The position numbers were made by a program, and so were the translations under genes. From contig NZ_FNDJ01000002.1 of assembly GCF_900099965.1 (NCBI RefSeq), positions 1-64,000 on the forward strand: DNA of 64,000 nt, in the 5' to 3' direction. This document shows, in pieces, positions 24,412 to 32,377 of this stretch. The DNA is from Nonomuraea jiangxiensis. GTDB lineage: Bacteria; Actinomycetota; Actinomycetes; Streptosporangiales; Streptosporangiaceae. How positions within the stretch are numbered: position 1 is the first letter of the stretch; every line of letters starts with the position of its first letter. The notes below the pieces were generated by a model. The model was not told the origin of the DNA, ran no database searches, and worked only from the letters and a program-made list of their open reading frames with translations.

Positions 24412-24519
24412 GTCCGCAGCATCGCCGCGCCCGCTGACCGGGCCCTGACCGCCCGCTGACGGCCCCCTGGCCCCCGGACTGACCGCCACCCACCCCGGGC
24501 CGGCTCACTCAGGACCGGC

Positions 24520-25518
24520 TCACTCGGGACCGGCGGCCTCCGTTCCCGGGCGGGGGGCGGCCGCCCGACGGTAGCGCTCCGACAGCCGTAGTACGTGCTC
24601 GGCCAGCTCCGGCGGATCGAGCACCTCGAAGTCCACGCCGAGGAACCCGATCCACACGGCCATCCCCGGCAGGTCGTCGCCGCCCAGCTTGACCAGGCAG
24701 GAGACCTCGTCGACCGGTTCGACGTCGAGCCCCAGCGGCAGCGCGCTCATCCGCTCGGCCGGGGCGTGCAGCAGCACCGTGGCCCGGTGGCGCCACATCG
24801 CCGTGCTGACGCCCTTCTCCACGTAGCCGGCCACGTCCCCGCCCTCCGGCAGTTCGCGCGGGGTGAACCGGGGACCGCCCGGCGTGCGCGGACGCAGCCG
24901 GTCCACCCGGAACGTCCGCCAGTCCCGCCGTTCGACGTCGTAGCCCACCAGGTACCAGCGGCCACGCCGGTGCACCAGGCGGTGCGGCTCGACGTCGCGT
25001 ACGGTCGCCTCGCCCTCGTGGCCGGTGTAGTCGAAGCGGATCCGCTCGTGGTCGCGGGCGGCGTTCGCGATCATTGTCAGCACCTCGGGGGCTACCGTGG
25101 CCGGGGTGCCGCCCATGGGGACCTGCACCGTGTACGCGTTGAGCGCGCTCACCCTTCGACGCAGCCGGGACGGCAGCACCTGCTCCAGCTTGGCCAGGGC
25201 GCGTACCGAGGTCTCCTCGATGCCCTCCACGCCGCCCCCGGCGGCCCTGCCGAGCCCGACCGCGACCGCGACGGCCTCGTCGTCGTCGAGCAGCAGCGGC
25301 GGCAGCGCCGCCCCCGCGCCCAGCCGGTAGCCGCCCGCGACCCCCGGTGTGGCGTGCACCGGGTAGCCGAGCGAGCGCAGGCGCTCGACGTCGTAGCGGA
25401 TGGTCCTGGTCGAGACCCCGAGCCGGGCGGACAGCTCGGGGCCCGACCACTCCCGGTGGGCCTGGAGGAGGGAGAGCAGCTTGAGCAGGCGGGCGGCGGT
25501 ATCAAGCATGGCGTCCAT
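24520..25518 (-). CDS. WYL-domain regulator (HTH_11 type)
   Basis: A 332-residue regulator. Residues 5-60 are a DeoR-like winged helix (LLKLLSLLQAHREWSGPELS, VSTRTIRYDVERLRSLGYPV). A beta-hairpin GVAGGYRLGAGAALPPLLLD leads to the WYL domain with HRLVHRRGRWYLVGYDVER and DWRTFRVDRLRP, whose basic residues bind nucleotides or DNA ends in other members. The WCX-like C-terminal extension is present. Two close ATG codons (25518, 25509) are possible starts. It lies 52 bp downstream of the Nramp-like gene on the same strand, so cotranscription or regulation of that gene is plausible. Confidence 0.9.
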   Translation of the reverse strand: MDAMLDTAARLLKLLSLLQAHREWSGPELSARLGVSTRTIRYDVERLRSLGYPVHATPGVAGGYRLGAGAALPPLLLDDDEAVAVAVGLGRAAGGGVEGIEETSVRALAKLEQVLPSRLRRRVSALNAYTVQVPMGGTPATVAPEVLTMIANAARDHERIRFDYTGHEGEATVRDVEPHRLVHRRGRWYLVGYDVERRDWRTFRVDRLRPRTPGGPRFTPRELPEGGDVAGYVEKGVSTAMWRHRATVLLHAPAERMSALPLGLDVEPVDEVSCLVKLGGDDLPGMAVWIGFLGVDFEVLDPPELAEHVLRLSERYRRAAAPRPGTEAAGPE

Positions 25519-25570
25519 TGTGCCTGCTATCGCGGCAAGAATCCTTCCGCGTTCGGGGCGGACCAGGCCG

Positions 25571-27004
25571 TCATCCGCCGAACAGGTTCTGTGCCTGCTG
25601 GATGACGACCAGCACGGTCAGCGTGCCGAAGAACGCCACCGACCACACCAGCGCGCCCAGCCGGTAGGAGCGGACCCTGATGGCCTCGGGCAGCGCCCGC
25701 CGGTTCAGGATGATCAGCAGGATCGAGTAGACGAACATCATCACGGCGGCGAAGCACGCCGAGAACACCAGCAGGATCAGCGGCTGATCGAAGCCCAGCA
25801 GCAGGATCGTGATGCCCACCAGCGCCAGGGCCCAGACGACCACGAAGTACACCTGGTTCACGGAGACGGGCCTGTCCCGCAGGTAGACCGTCTTGATCGT
25901 GTCGGAGGCCAGCCGCGAGGTGTAGTCCACGATGCCCATGGCCGAGGCGAACAGCGCCAGCGCCCCGATCAGCCAGAACAGCACCCCGAACCACGGGCCC
26001 ACGGTCTGCTGCAGCACCTGGCCCTCGACCTGCAGGAATCCGATGCTGTTGGCCAGCCCGGACCGGCCGAACACGGTCGAATACGCCAGCATCGACATCA
26101 GCGCGATCGTCACGAACGACACCAGGGCGAACGTCCACGCCTGCTCAAGGTTCGCGAAGCGCCACCACTGCCGCCAGCGTGCCAGGTTCTCCTTCGTCGG
26201 CGCGAACTGGAACCCGGTCGACGCCGTCGCCTCCTGCTGCCCGGTCACGGGGCTGACCAGGCGCGGGACGTACTGGCCCATGCCGAAGCCCTTGTCGCGG
26301 ATCCAGTTGCTCTGGCACAGGTTCTGGCCGCCGCCCGCGCCGGCGTACGCGATGGCGCCCATGAGCACCGAGAACTCCAGCGGCGGGACCGGCAGCCGGG
26401 CGTCGACGGTCAGGCCCCGGCCCAGCTCGACCCAGCTCTCGGCGTTGATCGCGAACAGGATGGAGACCACGATCAGGGTCGCCACCAGGGCGATCTTCAC
26501 GAAGATCACCCGTTCCAGGGCGATGTAGATCACCGGAGCCAGTGTCAGGCCGAGCGCGATCACGACGAGCATGCCGATCGCGATCCAGCGCACGCTGCCC
26601 TGGCCCGAACCGGTCAGATAGGTCACCATGGTCGCGGACGAGGTCACCCAGCCGGGCCAGAGGTTCGAGCAGAGGGTCATGACCACGAAGACCAGGCCCC
26701 AGTGCTTCCACATCCTGCTGAAACCGGTCAGCGCGGTCTCGCCGGTGGCCAGGGTGTAACGCTCGATCTCCATGTTCAGGAACCACTGGGTGATGATCCC
26801 GATCGCGGCGCCCCAGACGAATATCAGCCCGACCTGGGAGGCGATGTAGGGCCAGAGGATGAACTCGCCCGAGGCCAGGCCGACGCCCGCGCCCACCAGG
26901 CCGGGGCCGATGACACGCCAGGCGGAGCGGGGTGGTTCGGGCAGGTCGCGGACGGTGACGGCAGGTAGGACTCGCGCAGGAACGGTGGGGGTGAACTCCG
27001 CCAT
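25571..27004 (-). CDS. Nramp-superfamily transporter lacking canonical metal-site motifs
   Basis: A 477-residue protein with about eleven membrane spans and the overall pattern of Nramp/MntH proteins. The canonical DPGN in helix 1 is absent: the aligned region reads GPGLVGAGVGLASGEFILWP. Helix 6 has GAIAYAGAGGGQNLCQSNWI in place of the Met-Pro-His motif. Both half-sites of the Mn/Fe site are therefore altered, so it may carry something other than Mn(II), for example Mg(II) or a non-metal solute. AAAAAGGAG precedes ATG 27004. An inverted repeat at 27040 lies just upstream. Confidence 0.85.
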   Translation of the reverse strand: MAEFTPTVPARVLPAVTVRDLPEPPRSAWRVIGPGLVGAGVGLASGEFILWPYIASQVGLIFVWGAAIGIITQWFLNMEIERYTLATGETALTGFSRMWKHWGLVFVVMTLCSNLWPGWVTSSATMVTYLTGSGQGSVRWIAIGMLVVIALGLTLAPVIYIALERVIFVKIALVATLIVVSILFAINAESWVELGRGLTVDARLPVPPLEFSVLMGAIAYAGAGGGQNLCQSNWIRDKGFGMGQYVPRLVSPVTGQQEATASTGFQFAPTKENLARWRQWWRFANLEQAWTFALVSFVTIALMSMLAYSTVFGRSGLANSIGFLQVEGQVLQQTVGPWFGVLFWLIGALALFASAMGIVDYTSRLASDTIKTVYLRDRPVSVNQVYFVVVWALALVGITILLLGFDQPLILLVFSACFAAVMMFVYSILLIILNRRALPEAIRVRSYRLGALVWSVAFFGTLTVLVVIQQAQNLFGG

Positions 27005-27039
27005 GCGGATCTCCTTTTTACGGCTTCCTGGCAGCCAGG

Positions 27040-27055
27040 TTACAGAGATCTGTAA
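27040..27055. promoter_or_regulatory. Inverted repeat upstream of Nramp-like gene
   Basis: TTACAGAGATCTGTAA consists of 6-bp arms TTACAG and CTGTAA around AGAT. It lies 36-51 bp before the transporter start in an AT-richer stretch. The placement over the probable promoter fits a repressor site; the WYL regulator is one candidate. Confidence 0.5.
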
Positions 27056-27253
27056 TGTCGGTGGAATACCTGGTTAACCGCCTTTTGGCAGCCATGACTT
27101 CCTCCCCGTGAATAGCCGGTGCGGATAGCCCTGTGTATCCAGGCGATCACCGTTCGGTCACTACATCACCAGTAGTCGCGTAACAGTCACTCCCTGTAAT
27201 CATGTGAGGTGCGCCGTTCCATGCGGGGACGGCCTTTGACCAGGGAGGTTTCC

Positions 27254-27649
27254 ATGACGCTCGTGCTGACCGCAGCCCGCAGAGTGGCCGCGATCGGGCT
27301 GTGCGCGGTCGCGACCCTCGCGGCGCCGGCCACGGCGCTCCCCGCCGCCGCGGCAGCGGGCGCGGATCTCTACATCACCGTCACGCCCCGCGACGAAGGC
27401 GCGCACTCGATGCATCTCACCTGCGACCCGGACGGCGGGTTCCATCCCCGGCCGGTGGAGGCGTGCGAGGTCCTGCACTCCGTCAAGGGCTACTTCCGCA
27501 ATCTCAACGTCAACCCGGGGGCCTGCCCGCGGATCTGGGACCCGATCGAGGTCGAGGTCAACGGCCACTGGTACGGCCGGCCGAACCCGTACTACCAGGA
27601 GTTCCCCAACCCTTGCGAAATGGAGCGGAAGCTCGGTCCGATCGTCTGA
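27254..27649 (+). CDS. Subtilisin inhibitor-like secreted protein (SSI family)
   Basis: A 131-residue exported protein with a signal peptide of about 35 residues (hydrophobic core VAAIGLCAVATLAAPATALP). The mature part has the four SSI cysteines: C57 (MHLTCDPDGG), C71 (VEACEVL), C91 and C121 (NPCEMERKL). The reactive loop is GACPRIWDP, which places P1 at R93 and P1' at I94, where Streptomyces SSI has Met-Val. A basic P1 predicts inhibition of trypsin-like rather than subtilisin-like proteases. ATG 27254 has GGGAGG at 27243; an upstream GTG 27209 is unlikely. It has its own promoter region, divergent from the transporter gene. Confidence 0.88.
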   Translation: MTLVLTAARRVAAIGLCAVATLAAPATALPAAAAAGADLYITVTPRDEGAHSMHLTCDPDGGFHPRPVEACEVLHSVKGYFRNLNVNPGACPRIWDPIEVEVNGHWYGRPNPYYQEFPNPCEMERKLGPIV

Positions 27650-27702
27650 GGGGTGTTTCCATGGTCATGCCCGCCCGCGGTCATCGCGGGCGGGCATTCC
27701 GT

Positions 27703-28725
27703 TCAGAGCAGGTCCCCGAAGAACCGGTGCACGTTGCCGCCGATGATCTTCGTGACGTCCTTCTCCGGCAGGCCGCGGCCGAGCAGGCCCTCGGTGACCA
27801 TGGGCAGCCCCGACGGCCCCGCCAGGCCGGGGATCGCGGCCCTGGGATCCACGCCCCGGTAGGTGACCCCCTCGCAGCACGGCCGCGTCAGGTCGGCCAT
27901 GACCTCGCGGATGAAGTCCGGGCCGAGGCCGACGTGGTCGATCCCGGCGACCTCCGCGACGTGCTCGATGTGGTCGAGCAGCCGGTCGAGCGTCGCGTCC
28001 TCCTCGCGCTCGGCGAGGAAGGGGGCGAAGAAGTTCACGCAGATCACGCCGCCGGTGCCCGCGACTCCGCGGAGCTGTTCGTCGGTGAGGTTGCGGTGGT
28101 GGTCGCGCAGTGCGCGGGCGGCCGAATGGGTGGCCATGACCGGCTTGGTGGCCAGCTCCAGCACGTGCGCGACGCCGGAGGCGCCCAGGTGGGAGACGTC
28201 GAACACGATGCCGAGCCGCTCCATCTCCGCCAGCGCGGCGACGCCGTGCGAGGTCAGCCCGCTGCCCGTGGCGTCCTCGCCGCTGCCGTCGGCCAGCGCC
28301 GTGCGGCCGAAGTGGGCGATGGAGGCGACCCGCACGCCCAGCCGGTGCATGGTCGAGATCAGCTCCACGTCGGCGTCGAGGCCGGGCATGCTCTCCATCG
28401 CGAGCACCAGCGCGATCTTGCCCTCGTCCAGCGCCCGGTCGATCGCGGCGGCGTCCAGACAGATCCGCACCTGGTCGGCGTTGCCCTCGGCGAGCACGTG
28501 CGCACACTCGATCATGCGCAACGTCTGCCGCAACGCGCCCTCCGGCCGGTAGTCGTCCTCGATGTAGACGGGCAACACCTGCAGGTTCACGCCGCCCTCG
28601 ACGAGCTGCGGCAGCCATCGCTCCCGGAAGAACGAGGCCCACTGCTCCGGCGGGCGGGCGGAGACGGCCATCAGAAGATCGTTGTGTGTGTCGGCGACAA
28701 CCGCACGCTGATGCAGAGACGTCAT
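27703..28725 (-). CDS. Membrane dipeptidase (peptidase M19)
   Basis: A 340-residue zinc dipeptidase of the renal dipeptidase family. The metal ligands are visible: the HxD pair in VVADTHNDLL, Glu in LVLAMESMPGL, and the two His in FDVSHLGASG and VMATHSAARAL; the final Asp is in GIDHVGLGPDF. No signal peptide is present, so it is cytoplasmic like most bacterial M19 enzymes, which cleave dipeptides including D-amino acid forms. The start is ATG 28725. It converges with the inhibitor gene (53 bp between stops). Confidence 0.93.
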   Translation of the reverse strand: MTSLHQRAVVADTHNDLLMAVSARPPEQWASFFRERWLPQLVEGGVNLQVLPVYIEDDYRPEGALRQTLRMIECAHVLAEGNADQVRICLDAAAIDRALDEGKIALVLAMESMPGLDADVELISTMHRLGVRVASIAHFGRTALADGSGEDATGSGLTSHGVAALAEMERLGIVFDVSHLGASGVAHVLELATKPVMATHSAARALRDHHRNLTDEQLRGVAGTGGVICVNFFAPFLAEREEDATLDRLLDHIEHVAEVAGIDHVGLGPDFIREVMADLTRPCCEGVTYRGVDPRAAIPGLAGPSGLPMVTEGLLGRGLPEKDVTKIIGGNVHRFFGDLL

Positions 28726-28921
28726 GTTACGGACGCTATCCCCTTGCAGGCCGAAAACCCTACTTTCATCTGGTACGGCAGAGCCAAGCCGGCCGCCACC
28801 CGCCGCACGTGGCCCAGGGCCTCCAGGAAAACGCCCGCTGACCGGCGCGTGGCGGGCCGCCGTTACGTGCGCCCCGTGGACCGGCCGGGTGGTCCCTTCG
28901 TCGCCCGGTCCTATGTGGGGT

Positions 28922-30718
28922 CTATTCGGGGGCGATGGTTCGGTAGGCGGGCCTCGGGGGTTCGGCCGTCAGGCGGCGGTAGAGGGTCGTGGGGCCCGGC
29001 CAGTTGTTCGTGATGCGGCCCTCGGCCGTCTTGTACCAGCTCTGGCACCCGCCGCTCCACACCATCCGCTCCATCGCCGCGTCCAACTGCCTGCTCCATG
29101 CCGCCATCGCCTCGGGCCGGACCTCTATGGGGCCGGACGCGGTGAGGTGGGGCAGGCAGGACATGATGTGGTTCACCTGGCACTCGATCATGAAGACGAT
29201 GGAGTTGTGGCCGAGGTTGGTGTTGGGGCCGTAGAGCAGGAACATGTTGGGGAAGTCCGGCACCGAGATGCCGAGGTAGGCCTCGGCTCCGTCCTTCCAC
29301 CGGTCCGTCAGGGAGCGGCCGCCGCGACCCCGGACCTCCATCGGGGCCAGGAACTCGGTGCTCGTGAAGCCGGTGGCGTACACGATCGTGTCGACCTCGT
29401 ACGGGCCCTCGGTGGTCTCGACGCCCTTCGCGGTGATCCGTACGATCTTGTCGGTGACCACCTCTACATTGGGCCTGGTCAGGGCCGGGTAGAAGGAGCT
29501 GTCGATGACGACCCGCTTGCAGCCGGGCGGGTAGTCGGGGGTGAGCTTGGCACGCAGTGCAGGGTCGGGGACCTGGGCGTGCAGGTGCCGCAGGGCCCGC
29601 TGCTTGAGCACGTTCTTGCTCCAGCCCTGGGCGAGTGCGGGATAGAGGGTGGCCTCGGCGTAGCGGTAGATCCACTCCCGGTAGGCCCGCTGCAGGCCGG
29701 GGACCAGGCGGAGCGCGAGTTTGGCCAGCGGGCCGAACGTGGTGTCCGGCTTGGGGATCACCCAGTTGGGGGTGCGCTGGAAGACGTACAGGCGCTCGAC
29801 CCGCTCCGCGATCCGCGGCACGAACTGGGCCGCCGACGAGCCGTTCCCGATGACCGCGACCCGCCTGCCGGTGAGATCGTGAGCGTGGTTCCAGCGCGCG
29901 GAGTGGAAGGAGATGCCCTCAAACTCCAACATTCCCGATATATCCGGAAGCCGCGGCCGATTAAGCTGCCCCACCCCCACAACCACCACATCAAACACCT
30001 CAGTACGCCCACCACCCCCTCCACCGCCCTCATCACCACCGCTGAGCCCGCCGCCCCCTACTCCGCCGACGTCGCCGCCGAGCCCGCCACCGCCGACTCC
30101 GCCGCCCCCGACCCCGCCGTCTGCCCCATCGCCGCCCCTGCCCCTGCCGCCGCCGACGTCGCTGCCCTGCCCGCCGCCGCCGAGCCCGCCGCCCCCGAAA
30201 TCGCCGACGTCGCTGCCGAGCCCGCCACTGCCGAGCTCGCCGCCACCGAGTCCATCGCCACCGCCGACTCCGCCACCCCTACCGCCGTCATCGCGGCCAT
30301 ATCCGGCAGAGGTCCCGGGGGAGGCCGCGGGGGAGGTCCCGGGGGTGGGGTGGCTTGGGTTCGTTGGGGCGACTGTGAGGTGCCACTTTGAGCCGTCGAA
30401 GGTGGCGCGGCGCACTTCGGTGCTGAAGTGGATTTTCCTCCTGACGTCGTATTTGTCGGCGCAGCGCTCAAGGTATTCCAAAATTTCGGGCTGCTCGGGA
30501 TAACGGCGCGTCCAGCTTGCGTACTTCTCGAAGGAGTACGAGTACAGATGCGAGGGAATGTCACACCCCGCCCCCGGATAGCTGTTGTCGCGCCAGGTGC
30601 CGCCGAGCCCGTCCGCCTTCTCGAAGACCGTGTAAGAGTGGATCCCGGCCCGTTCGAGCTGGATGGCCATGCACAGTCCGCCGAATCCCGCTCCGATGAT
30701 CGCGACGCTTGGAGCCAT
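28922..30718 (-). CDS. Flavin monooxygenase (Baeyer-Villiger type) with Gly-rich insert
   Basis: A 598-residue FAD/NADPH monooxygenase. The first Rossmann motif is GAGFGGLC, followed by FEKADGLGGTWRDNSYPGAG. The fingerprint FEGISFHSARW matches FxGxxxHxxxW, and the NADPH motif is GNGSSAAQ. An extra segment of about 120 residues, mostly Gly with Asp, Val and Leu, sits between KWHLTVAPT and FDVVVVGVGQLNRP, where relatives have a short beta-hairpin. The downstream half (RTPNWVIPKPD, YATGFTSTEFL, GPNTNLGHNSIV) is normal. ATG 30718 has GGAGGG six bases upstream; ATG 30745 is weaker. Confidence 0.88.
   Translation of the reverse strand: MAPSVAIIGAGFGGLCMAIQLERAGIHSYTVFEKADGLGGTWRDNSYPGAGCDIPSHLYSYSFEKYASWTRRYPEQPEILEYLERCADKYDVRRKIHFSTEVRRATFDGSKWHLTVAPTNPSHPTPGTSPAASPGTSAGYGRDDGGRGGGVGGGDGLGGGELGSGGLGSDVGDFGGGGLGGGGQGSDVGGGRGRGGDGADGGVGGGGVGGGGLGGDVGGVGGGGLSGGDEGGGGGGGRTEVFDVVVVGVGQLNRPRLPDISGMLEFEGISFHSARWNHAHDLTGRRVAVIGNGSSAAQFVPRIAERVERLYVFQRTPNWVIPKPDTTFGPLAKLALRLVPGLQRAYREWIYRYAEATLYPALAQGWSKNVLKQRALRHLHAQVPDPALRAKLTPDYPPGCKRVVIDSSFYPALTRPNVEVVTDKIVRITAKGVETTEGPYEVDTIVYATGFTSTEFLAPMEVRGRGGRSLTDRWKDGAEAYLGISVPDFPNMFLLYGPNTNLGHNSIVFMIECQVNHIMSCLPHLTASGPIEVRPEAMAAWSRQLDAAMERMVWSGGCQSWYKTAEGRITNNWPGPTTLYRRLTAEPPRPAYRTIAPE
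30005..30367. repeat. Low-complexity Gly-rich coding insert
   Basis: Within the monooxygenase gene this stretch is built of irregular GGN/GCC-type triplets (minus-strand reading GGCGGC, GGTGGG and GACGTC blocks), coding GGGG, GGVGG and SDVG units. Its length is a multiple of three and the frame is kept, as expected from repeat-slippage growth rather than an insertion sequence. Confidence 0.75.
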
Positions 30719-30824
30719 GCCGTCCCTCCGCATGTCAGGGTTCACTTACCCTACGCCGAACCCCGTTCTACCGACACCCCGGCCAAGCCCGCGAAGCCGC
30801 CCCGGAGGCCGATAGTCTGCGCAC

Positions 30825-31634
30825 GTGGCTGCTGTTACGTTGACGGACGTGATCGAGGTGCTCGAGGCGGCCTACCCGCCCGCCCGGGCCGAGTCGTGGG
30901 ACGCGGTGGGGCTGGTCAGCGGGGATCCGGGCCAGGGAGTGCGGCGGGTGTTGTTCGCCGTCGATCCCGTGGCGGCGGTGGCGGCGGAAGCCCTGGAGTG
31001 GGAGGCCGACCTGATCGTCACCCACCATCCCCTCTATCTCAGGGGCACTACGAGCGTGGCCGCGACCACGCCGAAGGGGCGGCTGATCCGTACCCTGATC
31101 AAGAACGACATCGCCCTCTACACCGCCCACACCAACGCCGACGTGGCCAACCCGGGTGTATCCGACGCCCTGGCCAGGGCCGTGGGCCTGGTCGGCGACC
31201 TGGTGCCGCTCCAGTCGTTCCCCGACGACCCGTGGCGCGGGCTCGGCCGGATCGGGGAGTTGCCGGGGGAGGTGACGCTGGGGGAGTTCGCGGCGCAGGC
31301 GGCCGAGGGGCTGCCGCGGACGTCCGCGGGCGTTCGCGTCGCGGGAGATCTGTCCCGGCCCGTCAGGCGCGTGGCGGTCAGCGGGGGCGCGGGCGACTCG
31401 CTCCTCGAAACGGCCAAGGCCGCGGGGGTAGACGTGTTCCTCACGGCGGATCTGCGGCATCATCCGGCGAGCGAGTTCGTGGAGTCGGGCGGGCCGGCGT
31501 TGGTAGACGCGGCGCACTGGGCGACCGAGTGGCCGTGGCTCGACAGCGCCGCGTCCATCCTGCGCGCCAGTGGCGTTAACGTTGAAACGCGTGTCTCCGC
31601 CACGGTCACCGATGCTTGGACAAGAGGATATTGA
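30825..31634 (+). CDS. Nif3-like dinuclear metal-binding protein
   Basis: A 269-residue NIF3/DUF34 family protein. The metal ligands are in VTHHPLYLRG (HH), YTAHTNADVANPG (H and D) and DAAHWATEWPWLD (H and E). The family is near-universal, often called a GTP cyclohydrolase 1 type 2 homolog, and its biochemical role is unsettled. The GTG at 30825 starts right at the conserved N-terminus. It is the first gene of a conserved actinobacterial run with the zinc-ribbon protein (2 bp gap) and the RNase HI fusion (4-bp overlap). Confidence 0.93.
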   Translation: MAAVTLTDVIEVLEAAYPPARAESWDAVGLVSGDPGQGVRRVLFAVDPVAAVAAEALEWEADLIVTHHPLYLRGTTSVAATTPKGRLIRTLIKNDIALYTAHTNADVANPGVSDALARAVGLVGDLVPLQSFPDDPWRGLGRIGELPGEVTLGEFAAQAAEGLPRTSAGVRVAGDLSRPVRRVAVSGGAGDSLLETAKAAGVDVFLTADLRHHPASEFVESGGPALVDAAHWATEWPWLDSAASILRASGVNVETRVSATVTDAWTRGY

Positions 31635-31636
31635 TC

Positions 31637-32377
31637 ATGAAAGCTGCCCCTGAGGCCCAGAAGCGATTGCTCGACCTGGCAGAGCTCGACTCCGTGATTG
31701 ATCGGCTGGCCCACCGCCGCCGGACCCTTCCCGAGCTGGCCGAGATCGACGAGCGGTCCAAGACGTTCGCCCGGCTCTCCACCCAGGTCATCGAGGCCGA
31801 GACCGAGGCCGGTGACCTGGCCCGCGAGCAGGCCAAGGCGGAGAGCGACGTCGACGCGGTGCGCACACGCGCCGACCGCGACCAGAAGCGCCTCGACTCC
31901 GGCGCCGTGACCTCGCCGCGTGACCTGGCGAGCCTCCAGTCCGAGATCGCCTCGCTGCACAGGCGCCAGGGCGACCTGGAAGAAGTCGTCCTGGAGATCA
32001 TGGAGCGCCGCGAGGCCGCCGACACCAAGGTCGCCGACCTGGCGAGGCAGCGCGACGAGGTCGCCGCCGCCCTCGCCACCGCCGAGGACCGTCGCGACGC
32101 GGGGCTCAACGAGATCGACAAGGAGGCGGGCGAGGTCCAGGGCCGCCGCGCCGGCGTCTCCGGCGAGATCCCCGCCGACCTGCTCGCCCTCTACGAGAAG
32201 CTCAGGGACCAGTACGGCGTGGGCGCCGCGATGCTGCACGGCGGCCGGTGCCAGGGTTGCAAGGTGGCTCTGTCCATCGCCGAGATGAACCGCATCAAGG
32301 CCGCCCCTCACGACGAGGTGCTCCGGTGCGACGAGTGCCGCCGCATCCTCGTACGCACGGCGGAGTCGGGCATTTGA
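31637..32377 (+). CDS. Coiled-coil zinc-ribbon protein (C4-type)
   Basis: A 246-residue protein. The first 190 residues are a long antiparallel coiled coil (RLLDLAELDSVIDRLAHRRR, QSEIASLHRRQGDLEEVVLE). The C-terminus is a C4 zinc ribbon, GGRCQGCKVALS and VLRCDECRRILV. The family (DUF164-like) is conserved between nif3 and rnhA in actinobacteria. A nucleic-acid or housekeeping role is presumed but not proven. ATG 31637 is chosen over the in-frame TTG at 31616 because the family starts at MKAAPEAQ. Confidence 0.92.
   Translation: MKAAPEAQKRLLDLAELDSVIDRLAHRRRTLPELAEIDERSKTFARLSTQVIEAETEAGDLAREQAKAESDVDAVRTRADRDQKRLDSGAVTSPRDLASLQSEIASLHRRQGDLEEVVLEIMERREAADTKVADLARQRDEVAAALATAEDRRDAGLNEIDKEAGEVQGRRAGVSGEIPADLLALYEKLRDQYGVGAAMLHGGRCQGCKVALSIAEMNRIKAAPHDEVLRCDECRRILVRTAESGI

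Noticed and set aside
28724..30391. Pro/Ala-rich plus-strand frame across the monooxygenase insert
   Set aside because: The apparent Pro-rich protein is the complement of the Gly-rich insert; the minus frame has intact FAD and NADPH motifs on both sides.
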